The notes under the pieces are model-generated. The model saw only the letters and a list, made by a program, of their open reading frames with translations. It did not search any database and was not told the origin of the DNA. This document shows positions 1 through 7,434 of a DNA stretch of 64,000 nucleotides, piece by piece (position 1 is the stretch's first letter; the number at the start of each line of letters is the position of its first letter). The position numbers were made by a program, and so were the translations under genes. Source of the DNA: Rothia mucilaginosa (GTDB taxonomy: Bacteria > Actinomycetota > Actinomycetes > Actinomycetales > Micrococcaceae); NCBI RefSeq assembly GCF_901875305.1, contig NZ_CABFLY010000004.1, positions 230,359 to 294,358 on the forward strand, read 5' to 3'.

Positions 1-1044
1 GGCCTCGAAGCGCTCCACGTTCTCGGGGGAGACAACCGCCATCATGCGTTCCTGAGACTCAGACATCAGAATCTCACCCGGAGTCAGGGTGGGGTCACGC
101 AGCAGAACCTTGGTCAGGTCGACGTGCATGCCGCCCTCACCGTTAGAAGCCAGCTCGCTGGTTGCGCAGGAAATACCCGCTGCGCCCAGGTCCTGAATAC
201 CCTCAACCACGGAGCCCTTGAACAGCTCCAGGCAGCACTCAATCAGAACCTTCTCAGCGAAGGGGTCGCCCACCTGAACAGCAGGACGCTTCGAGGGCTT
301 GGTGTCATCGAAAGACTCCGAAGCCAGCACCGACGCACCGCCGATGCCGTCGCCACCGGTGCGCGCACCGAAGAGGACAACCTTGTTGCCCACGCCCGAT
401 GCGTTTGCCAGGCGGATGTCCTCGTGACGCATGATGCCCACAGCCAGCGCGTTGACCAGCGGGTTTGCCTGGTAGCAGGAATCGAACTCGACCTCGCCAC
501 CGATGTTCGGCAGGCCCAGGGAGTTACCGTAGCCACCGATACCGGCAACCACGCCGCCAACCACGCGAGCGGTGTCGGGGTGATCAATCGCGCCGAAACG
601 CAACGGATCCATCACCGCAATCGGGCGGGCACCCATCGAAATAATGTCACGCACAATACCGCCCACGCCGGTAGCGGCACCCTGGTAGGGCTCCACATAC
701 GAGGGGTGGTTGTGGGACTCAATCTTGAAGGTAACAGCCCAGCCGTCACCAATGTCGGTCACGCCGGCGTTCTCACCGATACCGACCATCAGGTCCTTCT
801 TCATCTCTTCGGTGACCTTCGCACCGAACTGCTTCAGATGAACCTTAGAAGACTTGTAGGAGCAGTGCTCGGACCACATGACCGAGTACATTGCCAGCTC
901 AGCCGCGGTGGGGCGGCGACCCAGAATCTCCTTAATCTCCTCGAACTCGTTCTCCTTTAGGCCCAGCTCGGCCCAGGGGAGTTCGGTGTCCGGGGTAGCT
1001 GCCGCATGCTCGACGGTGTCGAGGTTAAACTGCTTTTCGCTCAT
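1..1044 (-). CDS. purL: Phosphoribosylformylglycinamidine synthase subunit PurL (partial)
   Basis: Large, ATP-dependent subunit of FGAM synthase, which converts FGAR to FGAM in purine synthesis. The 348 visible codons begin at ATG 1044 and stay open to the window edge, so the C-terminal half is missing. Recognisable stretches are the N-terminal [12 protein letters not shown] (the family signature with its ATP/FGAR-site residues), [10 protein letters not shown], and the glycine-rich [20 protein letters not shown]. It is the last visible gene of a purS-purQ-purL run, 25 bp after purQ, and is the small form that needs separate PurS and PurQ partners. Identity is secure; only the missing 3' part is unknown. 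Confidence 0.97.
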   Translation of the reverse strand, partial: MSEKQFNLDTVEHAAATPDTELPWAELGLKENEFEEIKEILGRRPTAAELAMYSVMWSEHCSYKSSKVHLKQFGAKVTEEMKKDLMVGIGENAGVTDIGDGWAVTFKIESHNHPSYVEPYQGAATGVGGIVRDIISMGARPIAVMDPLRFGAIDHPDTARVVGGVVAGIGGYGNSLGLPNIGGEVEFDSCYQANPLVNALAVGIMRHEDIRLANASGVGNKVVLFGARTGGDGIGGASVLASESFDDTKPSKRPAVQVGDPFAEKVLIECCLELFKGSVVEGIQDLGAAGISCATSELASNGEGGMHVDLTKVLLRDPTLTPGEILMSESQERMMAVVSPENVERFEA

Positions 1045-1069
1045 AACTTCTTAGAATCCTTGTCGTGCG

Positions 1070-1882
1070 TTAGCGGGCGTTAATCAGGTTAGAAAGAACC
1101 GAGGTGAACACGCCAATACCATCGGCGCCACCGCGCAGGGACACCGAACCGAAACCGGAGGACGAAGGACCGAAGCCCGGCTCCGTAGCGTGCTCCGGGT
1201 GCGGCATCAGGCCGACCACGTTACCGCGCTCGTTGGTGATACCGGCAATATCGTTACGGGAACCGTTCGGGTTGAACCCAACGTAGCGGAACACCACGCG
1301 GCCCTCAGCCTCCAGCGCCTCCAGGGTCTTCGCATCAGCAACGTACTGGCCGTCCTGGTTCTTCAGAGGAACAACAATCTCCTGGCCGGCAGCATAGTTG
1401 CTGGTCCAGGAGGTGGTGTTGTTCTCAATACGCAGAGTCTGGTCGCGGCAAATGAACTTGCGGTGATCGTTCTTAATCATCGAACCGGGTAGCAGGTGAG
1501 ACTCAGTCAGAATCTGGAAACCATTGCAGATACCCAGCACGGGCAGAGGGGCAGAACCGGAGGTGCCCGAAGCGTTAGCGGCATCAATCACCGAATGCAT
1601 TACGGGAGCCTTCGCAGCAATAGCGCCGGCACGCAGGTAGTCACCGTAGGAGAAACCGCCGGGAATCACCACGGCGTCAACGTTCTTCAGGTCGGAGTCG
1701 TCGTGCCACAGCTCGACCACGGTACCGCCAGCCAGGCGGATAGCGCGGGCGGCGTCACGGTCGTCCAGGGTGCCGGGGAAAGTCACCACGCCAACGCGTG
1801 CATCAGCGAAAGCGGGGTTCGGGGCGGAAGTGGAGAAGTCACCAACCAGGGGGACTTCAGTCGGTGCGAGAGATTCTGCCAT
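1070..1882 (-). CDS. purQ: FGAM synthase glutaminase subunit PurQ
   Basis: Class I glutamine amidotransferase that supplies ammonia to PurL. The nucleophile elbow is [11 protein letters not shown] (catalytic Cys) and the His-Glu part of the triad lies in MPHPEHATE near the C-terminus. The core starts at about residue 28 ([11 protein letters not shown]), so at 270 aa the protein has a roughly 27-residue N-terminal extension over the usual 220-230 aa. The first ATG is nevertheless favoured: a GGAGG lies about 10 bases upstream inside the end of purS. The gap to purS is 5 bp, which points to translational coupling. Confidence 0.96.
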   Translation of the reverse strand: MAESLAPTEVPLVGDFSTSAPNPAFADARVGVVTFPGTLDDRDAARAIRLAGGTVVELWHDDSDLKNVDAVVIPGGFSYGDYLRAGAIAAKAPVMHSVIDAANASGTSGSAPLPVLGICNGFQILTESHLLPGSMIKNDHRKFICRDQTLRIENNTTSWTSNYAAGQEIVVPLKNQDGQYVADAKTLEALEAEGRVVFRYVGFNPNGSRNDIAGITNERGNVVGLMPHPEHATEPGFGPSSSGFGSVSLRGGADGIGVFTSVLSNLINAR

Positions 1883-1887
1883 GTGTA

Positions 1888-2139
1888 TTAGTCCTCCAGA
1901 ACCGAAACGTTCACGACGTCTTCAATCACGGGGTTGGACAGCAACTCCTCAGCAGCCTTACGAGCAGCTGCGAGGTGCTCCTCAGTAGCCTCACCCTCGA
2001 CGGTCAGCTCGAAGCGCTTGCCCTGGCGGACGTCCACGAAGGAATCAACACCGATACGGGGCAGCTCGTGAGAAATAGCCTTACCCTGCGGGTCAAGAAT
2101 TTCGGGCTTGAGCATAACATCAACAACAATACGGGCCAT
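1888..2139 (-). CDS. purS: FGAM synthase subunit PurS
   Basis: Small (83 aa) structural subunit that bridges PurL and PurQ. The sequence [20 protein letters not shown] followed by a [16 protein letters not shown] segment is typical of PurS. The frame is open further upstream, but the ATG at 2139 is chosen because AAGGAG lies 8 bases before it and because PurS proteins begin at this Met. First gene of the pur operon; its promoter should lie in 2140-2261, where I could not fix a convincing -35 box. Confidence 0.95.
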   Translation of the reverse strand: MARIVVDVMLKPEILDPQGKAISHELPRIGVDSFVDVRQGKRFELTVEGEATEEHLAAARKAAEELLSNPVIEDVVNVSVLED

Positions 2140-2261
2140 GTGTGGGCACTCCTTGGGTGCGTGGGTTCTATATGAGCCGTATCTCATCTTACCGTACTAA
2201 CGACCGTAACGGGGGTATACGCCCGGTTGGTGGATACCCTAAGAGGCTCGAATCACGTCTT

Positions 2262-3215
2262 TTACGCCTCGAGGGGCGGAAGATAGCGTGCGCACACCTC
2301 CAGCAGACGCTCGCGCAGACCAATCGAACGCTCCGACAGCTCACGCTGAATACGCACATACTCCGCCTTGCCCTCGGCCGTCTCCACGGGAATCGGCTCG
2401 TAGCCCCACGCACGAATCTCGTAGGGGGCCGCGCGCATATCCAGCTCACGCGCTTCCCAGGCCAGATCGAAGCAATCCATGACCAGCGCAGAATCAACCA
2501 GCGGCAGCAGCTTATACGCCCACTTGTACACGTCCATGTTCGCGTGCAGGCACGCCGGCTGCTCCAGGATGCGCTGCGTCTCACGGGTCGGCTGCAGCTC
2601 ATTCATCGGTGCAGCCTGCGGCATGAAGAAACGGAATGCATCAAAATGCGAGCAGCGGATGCGGTGCTCCTCCACCACGCGGTCCGTGCCCTCCGCACCC
2701 AGGCGCAACTCCAGGTAGTCGTGGCGGATGTTGTTCTCCACGGACTTGTACGCCATCGCCCACTCGTGCATGCCGAAGCAGCCGAATTGACCCTTCTTCG
2801 CGGCCGTATTGCGCAGGATCTCGTGGGTGAAGGCGAGGGCGGTTGCGCGGCGCTCCACAAAATCGGTGACGTCTACGGTGACGGCGGAGGCCGCATCCGC
2901 CTGGGCGCGCGCAACCTCGGGAGTGCAACCAGCCTCAAGGAGCTCCTGCTCGGTTGCGTGCCGGTAGAAACGCCAGGAGGTGCGCTCGGGCGCATCCAGC
3001 AGAATGACGCCGGCGCCGGGGTGCCAGCGCTTGAACTGGCCGGGCTTGAGCGTGTAGTAGGTGAAGAGGAAATCCTCCACAGGGTGCACTTCGTGGCGGG
3101 CGCGACGCTGCGCAAACGGGTCGGCGTAGCGGCCGGCACGCACCTCGTGGGCGGCCGCGGCGGCACGCCATTTATGGGCATCCATCACTCGAAGCGTCGT
3201 CTGAAGAGTAGTCAT
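2262..3215 (-). CDS. Conserved actinobacterial protein, usually named 3-methyladenine DNA glycosylase
   Basis: 317 aa soluble protein. It matches my memory of a conserved actinobacterial family, often labelled 3-methyladenine DNA glycosylase, marked by HPVEDFLFTYYTLKPGQFKR and HPGAGVILLDAPE near the N-terminus and FGMHEWAMAYK in the middle. I see no helix-hairpin-helix or other glycosylase motif that proves that activity, so the enzymatic name should be treated as inherited. Conserved His, Trp and aromatic residues suggest a ligand-binding or catalytic pocket. The ATG at 3215 has a weak AGAAGA ribosome site. Probably monocistronic. Confidence 0.8.
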   Translation of the reverse strand: MTTLQTTLRVMDAHKWRAAAAAHEVRAGRYADPFAQRRARHEVHPVEDFLFTYYTLKPGQFKRWHPGAGVILLDAPERTSWRFYRHATEQELLEAGCTPEVARAQADAASAVTVDVTDFVERRATALAFTHEILRNTAAKKGQFGCFGMHEWAMAYKSVENNIRHDYLELRLGAEGTDRVVEEHRIRCSHFDAFRFFMPQAAPMNELQPTRETQRILEQPACLHANMDVYKWAYKLLPLVDSALVMDCFDLAWEARELDMRAAPYEIRAWGYEPIPVETAEGKAEYVRIQRELSERSIGLRERLLEVCARYLPPLEA

Positions 3216-3258
3216 TCTTCTAGCCTAAACGATGCTGTGACAAGGTAGGGAGTGGATT

Positions 3259-3903
3259 CTACTCACCGGAAGATGGCGCGTAAAACTCACGTTCAAAATC
3301 GGCAAACTGTGGGCTATTGATCACTACAGTCCTAAGATAACGGGCAAATTGACCCGTTCCTGCTCGTTCAAGTGACCGCGGAATATCAATCTCCGTGAAT
3401 CCCTTAGAGCGAGCATAAGATTCCTGGAAAAGGTAGACCTCCGCAAATAAGGAGGGATGAGCGTATTCGGTGAGCTGCATCAGAAAATCATCCGCGCTGA
3501 GCGTCTCATAATTTTGAATATTCTGAGCTTCTTCCGTGGAAGCATAATCGAGCAGCTTACGGTCATCAGTGACTAATGCGTGCATGCCGCCGTGTTGGGC
3601 GGCGGCATGCACGTGAAGATCGTCCGTATCGGGGAAGGAAACAGGAGCTTCAACAGGAAACCCGGAGATGCATGAGACGCAGGACCTGATGATTTGTTGC
3701 TTCCAGTTTTCAAGGACGGCGTCGCTTATTGCTGGATTGGCTCGACGAACGTGGTAGCCAAATTCATCCATAACTCCACTGGAGACGTGAGGCGTAAAGA
3801 ACTTGTATTCACTCTTCACCGCCAACAATAAAATCCAATCCCGAAGAGTTTTAGACATCAGAATATTTGTATCCAGCAGAACAGAGTATTTGGACGCTAC
3901 AAT
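3259..3903 (-). CDS. PIN-domain protein, probable toxin; likely non-AUG (ATT) start
   Basis: PIN-family ribonuclease-like protein, paired with the helix-turn-helix gene just upstream. Counting from the ATT at 3903, acidic residues expected for the Mg site are D11 (VLLDTNIL), E47 (GVMDEFGYH), D92-D95 (FPDTDDLH) and D113/D114 (LVTDDRKL). The first ATG in frame (3858) lies after LLDTN and would remove the first catalytic Asp and strand 1. No ATG, GTG or TTG exists in frame between the upstream stop (about 3922) and 3858. An ATT at 3903 sits 5 bases after GGAGGG and overlaps the end of the partner gene, so I place the start there. If translation begins at 3858 the protein is 199 aa and probably inactive. 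Confidence 0.72.
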   Translation of the reverse strand: MVASKYSVLLDTNILMSKTLRDWILLLAVKSEYKFFTPHVSSGVMDEFGYHVRRANPAISDAVLENWKQQIIRSCVSCISGFPVEAPVSFPDTDDLHVHAAAQHGGMHALVTDDRKLLDYASTEEAQNIQNYETLSADDFLMQLTEYAHPSLFAEVYLFQESYARSKGFTEIDIPRSLERAGTGQFARYLRTVVINSPQFADFEREFYAPSSGE

Positions 3904-4367
3904 GCGGGCCCTCCGAGGGTGTCAGCAAGACCGTGTTCATCCTCGAGTTCCCAGAGCTTTTTGAGAGCTTGCTCCTTCTGAGCAATGGTCTTCTTGAGAA
4001 GTCCCTTACGGAAAGCATCAGCATCATCGGTACGGATACGGAAGTGGCTACCCACCTTATGCGCCGGGAGGTCACCAGAGCGAATAGCCTTCATGAGTGT
4101 CGGGCGTGAAATACCGATACGCTGCGCTGCAACCGTCGTCGTCAAATCGTGAGGGACAACCTGAACATCGATACTTTGCCCGTTAGCCAGGGCATGCAGG
4201 ACGTGCTGCATGACCTGGTTGAGGGCATCGCCAAGCTGCTGGCTTTCTCGATCCGAAACGGTCACCTCAAGGGTGGTTTTTTCAGAGTTTTTGAGGATCT
4301 CCCGTGCCTCTGCGCGAGCCTGATTGAGGGTATCTTCCTTCAGAGGGCTGGTTAGGGTGGCGGTCAT
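3897..4367 (-). CDS. Excisionase-type helix-turn-helix protein, probable antitoxin
   Basis: 156 aa. The C-terminal half is a MerR/Xis-like winged helix (TTTVAAQRIGISRPTLMKAI, then LPAHKVGSHFRI), the kind often placed upstream of PIN genes. The N-terminal half is helical and polar. Start chosen at ATG 4367 (MTATLTS) because AAGGAG lies 7 bases upstream; the longer reading to 4418 has no ribosome site. Its last codons overlap the SD and probable start of the PIN gene, implying translational coupling and autoregulation of a two-gene toxin-antitoxin unit. Function is inferred from family and context. Confidence 0.8.
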   Translation of the reverse strand: MTATLTSPLKEDTLNQARAEAREILKNSEKTTLEVTVSDRESQQLGDALNQVMQHVLHALANGQSIDVQVVPHDLTTTVAAQRIGISRPTLMKAIRSGDLPAHKVGSHFRIRTDDADAFRKGLLKKTIAQKEQALKKLWELEDEHGLADTLGGPAL

Positions 4368-4523
4368 TATCTTCTCCTTGGTGCTGTTGCCGGCAGAGCC
4401 AACGTCCGAAGATGCCACGTCGATGGGGGTATATCATTCGGTGAGAGGCTCATTCACGGTTGATACAACCCTACCCTTATCTGAAATAACTGTAAAGTGT
4501 TTTAGTTATTTCACCTGTAAACA

Positions 4524-4565
4524 GAAAAGGGGAGGGGCGGCGCCGGACCAAACCAGCGCCGCCCC
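4524..4565 (-). terminator. Rho-independent terminator after lysC
   Basis: Perfect 10-bp arms 4534-4543 and 4556-4565 (GGGGCGGCGC/GCGCCGCCCC), 12-base loop. On the minus strand it is followed by TCCCCTTTTCTGTTT. It separates lysC from the downstream HTH/PIN pair. Confidence 0.85.
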
Positions 4566-4600
4566 TTACTGAAGCGTGCAGCTCACAAACGAGCTAAACC

Positions 4601-5896
4601 CTAGCGGCCAGTACCACCGTAAACAGTAGCCTCACCCTCGGCATCCAGACCGAACGCAGTGTGTACCGCGCGAACAGCCTCATCCAGCTTGTTCAAATCA
4701 GTAATCACCGAAATACGAATCTCAGACGTCGAAATCATGTCAATATTCACGCCAGCGTTCGACAGGGCCTCAAAGAAAGTGAACGAAACACCCGGGTTGG
4801 TCTTCATACCCGCACCAACCAGTGAGAGCTTACCGACCGACTCGTTGTAAATAACCTCCTGGAAACCCAGCTCAGCCTTCGCATCCTGCAACGCCTTCAA
4901 AGCAGCATCGCCCTGAGCCTGGTCCAAAGTGAAGGAAATATCAGTCACGCCGGGGCGGTCAGTCGGCACATTCTGAACAATCATGTCCAGATTCACCTTC
5001 GCCTCGTTCAGCAAGCCAAATACCTTCGCTGCCGAACCGGGAACATCCGGAACACCAACAACAGTAATCTTTGCCTGGCTACGGTCATGTGCAACACCAG
5101 AAATCAAGGGCTGTTCCAAGGGAATCTCCTTCAAATGGATGGGGGTCAGTTCCGCGGAGTCCTCCGGAACCACAATAGTGCCTTCAAGGTTCGAGAAGGA
5201 CGAACGCACGTGAAGCTTCAAATTAAAACGGCGAGCATACTCGACACTGCGCAGGTGCAGAATCTTCGCACCATTAGCCGCCATCTCCAGCATCTCCTCA
5301 CTGGTGACAGTGTCCAGTTTATGCGCGGTCGGTACGATGCGCGGGTCGGCAGTGAACACGCCGTCCACATCCGAGTAAATCTCGCACACATCAGCGTTCA
5401 GAGCGGCAGCCAGTGCAACAGCGGTCGTATCAGAACCGCCGCGGCCCAGAGTAGTAATATCGCCGCTCTGACGGTGAACACCCTGGAAACCGGCCACAAT
5501 CGCAATATTGCCAGCCTCAATCGACTCACGGATACGCTCCGGCTTGACCTCAACCAGACGTGCAGAACCGTGCACGCCATCGGTAATCATGCCAGCCTGA
5601 GAACCAGTGAAAGACTGGGCCTTAGCGCCCAGGTCGTTAATAGCCATCGACAGGATGGCAGTCGAAATGCGTTCACCGGCAGTCAGCAGCATGTCCAGCT
5701 CACGGGAAGGAGTGACATTGCTGGTGACCTCTGCGGCAAGGTCGAGCAGCTCATCGGTGGTGTCACCCATAGCGGACACCACGACGACCACATCGTTACC
5801 TGCCTTCTGAGTGTCCACGACGCGGCGGGCAACGCGCTTGACGCCCTCCGCATCCGCTACGGAGGAACCGCCGAACTTTTGGACGATCAGGCTCAT
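4601..5896 (-). CDS. lysC: Aspartate kinase
   Basis: First enzyme of the aspartate family pathway (Lys, Thr, Met, DAP): aspartate + ATP to 4-phosphoaspartate. 431 aa, usual length. The N-terminus has the kinase signature [11 protein letters not shown]. The catalytic domain includes [20 protein letters not shown]. Two C-terminal ACT domains ([37 protein letters not shown]) carry feedback control. Start at ATG 5896, with GGAG 7 bases upstream, rather than the longer open frame to 5950. In most actinobacteria asd follows lysC; here a terminator and a toxin-antitoxin-like pair follow instead. Confidence 0.96.
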   Translation of the reverse strand: MSLIVQKFGGSSVADAEGVKRVARRVVDTQKAGNDVVVVVSAMGDTTDELLDLAAEVTSNVTPSRELDMLLTAGERISTAILSMAINDLGAKAQSFTGSQAGMITDGVHGSARLVEVKPERIRESIEAGNIAIVAGFQGVHRQSGDITTLGRGGSDTTAVALAAALNADVCEIYSDVDGVFTADPRIVPTAHKLDTVTSEEMLEMAANGAKILHLRSVEYARRFNLKLHVRSSFSNLEGTIVVPEDSAELTPIHLKEIPLEQPLISGVAHDRSQAKITVVGVPDVPGSAAKVFGLLNEAKVNLDMIVQNVPTDRPGVTDISFTLDQAQGDAALKALQDAKAELGFQEVIYNESVGKLSLVGAGMKTNPGVSFTFFEALSNAGVNIDMISTSEIRISVITDLNKLDEAVRAVHTAFGLDAEGEATVYGGTGR

Positions 5897-6053
5897 AGAT
5901 ATCTCCAGGTCAGTTACTTTGTGTGCTACCGGCAGACGCCGGCTCCTCATTTATAGTAGACGGCGTTCAGGCCGGGCGGCTAACTTGCCAGCCGTATGTA
6001 TTGACTCGTGGAATATTACCGAATGTTACGTGGGGCGCGGCGGGACCGGAAAG

Positions 6054-7211
6054 CTAAGTCCACGGGTTCACATAGGTCACGCCCGGCAGCGGCGGAACAT
6101 CCGGCTTCGGGGTGCGCAACGGGGCGTTCTGAATCGAGCGGATGCGCTCCTCGTAGTCGGCGCTACGGAACACCTCGTGCGCCTCCTCGGACTCTTCGGG
6201 GCTCTCGGAGGCAGCGGAGCCCTCGGAAGCGGCAGAATCCCTGAGAGCTTCGGGGCTTTCGGATGTCTCAGGGGTTTCGGCCGTTTCGGCGTTCTTCGCG
6301 GTGGGTTCCTTGGCGACTGGTTCGGTCTCGGGTGCCTCAGCCTCGCCGTTTTCGGCGGCCGGGGCCTCCCCACCCTCCTGCAAGACCCGCTCGATGAGCT
6401 GCTCATCCACCGTGGCCTGCACGCCGGCGGTCGCGGGGGCCTCACCTGCGGGGGCGGCCGGGGCATCCAGGTCGTCGAACATGCTGGAGCTCCAGCGGCG
6501 GCGGCTCTGCTTCGCCTCCTCGGCGCGCACTACTGCGGCCTGCTCGCGCTCCCGCTCCTCCTCGCGGTTAGCCCGCTTAAAGTCCTCGGCGGCGGTGTGA
6601 ACCGCGGCGGTGCCCTCGCTAATCACGCGGCGGCCCTCCAGTGCGCGACCCAGGGTAATTTCGTCGGCATACTCCAGGTCGCCGCCCACCGGTAGACCCG
6701 ACGCCAGGCGTGACAGGCGCACACCCAGCGGCACGAGCATGCGCGAAAGGTAGGTTGCGGTCGCCTCACCCTCAAGGTTCGGGTCCATGGCCAGAATAAT
6801 CTCCTGGATGCGCTCGTCGGCCAGGCGCGAGACCAGCTCGCGGATGCGCAACTGCTCCGGGCCCACGCCTGCCAGTGGGTTAATGGCCCCGCCAAGCACG
6901 TGGTAGCGGCCGGTGAAGGAACGGGTGCGTTCAATCGCCACGACGTCCTTGGACTCCTCGACCACGCACAGCACCGACGGGTCGCGGCGCTCGTCACGGC
7001 AAATCGAGCACAGCTTCGTCTCGGAGACGTTGCCGCACTCCTCGCAGAAGCTCACGCTGGTCTTCACCGTGGAAATCGCGTTGGCCAGGCGCGCCATATC
7101 GGCGGCGTCAGCGTTCAGAATGTGAAAAGCGATGCGCTGAGCCGACTTGGGGCCCACGCCGGGGAGGCGTCCGAGCTCGTCAATGAGGTTTTGTACTGCA
7201 CCCTCGTACAT
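6054..7211 (-). CDS. recR: Recombination protein RecR with long acidic C-terminal extension
   Basis: RecR works with RecF/RecO in gap repair and RecA loading. Residues 1-199 are a complete RecR: helix-hairpin-helix ([18 protein letters not shown]), a C4 zinc finger ([16 protein letters not shown]) and a Toprim domain ([15 protein letters not shown] to [15 protein letters not shown]). The remaining 185 residues are not part of RecR. They are rich in Glu, Ala, Ser and Pro, look disordered, and finish with the non-acidic [12 protein letters not shown]. Start ATG 7211 has GGAGAAGC directly upstream. It lies between dnaX and lysC, a common actinobacterial order. Confidence 0.95.
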   Translation of the reverse strand: MYEGAVQNLIDELGRLPGVGPKSAQRIAFHILNADAADMARLANAISTVKTSVSFCEECGNVSETKLCSICRDERRDPSVLCVVEESKDVVAIERTRSFTGRYHVLGGAINPLAGVGPEQLRIRELVSRLADERIQEIILAMDPNLEGEATATYLSRMLVPLGVRLSRLASGLPVGGDLEYADEITLGRALEGRRVISEGTAAVHTAAEDFKRANREEEREREQAAVVRAEEAKQSRRRWSSSMFDDLDAPAAPAGEAPATAGVQATVDEQLIERVLQEGGEAPAAENGEAEAPETEPVAKEPTAKNAETAETPETSESPEALRDSAASEGSAASESPEESEEAHEVFRSADYEERIRSIQNAPLRTPKPDVPPLPGVTYVNPWT

Positions 7212-7322
7212 GCTTCTCCAATCTGCCGTGGTCCGCGGTGAGTGTCCAGGATACTCCGCGTTGGGGCCGGTTCGGAACCAGCGTGGCCCAACCCCCTGAT
7301 AGCTTAACGGGGATTCGGGCAG

Positions 7323-7372
7323 AAAAATGCCCGCCGACGCCGAAAATTCCTGTCATTCTCGGCGCCGGCGGG
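7323..7372 (-). terminator. Terminator after dnaX
   Basis: GC-rich arms 7330-7344 and 7359-7372 with one mismatch, 14-base loop. On the minus strand a CATTTTTCT tract follows the stem. It lies between dnaX and recR, so recR probably has its own promoter in 7212-7322. Confidence 0.75.
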
Positions 7373-7434
7373 TACGTTGGGCGCATAGGGCGGCTCATCG
7401 GCACGGCGGGACGGAGCCACATGCCTCGAGGGAT

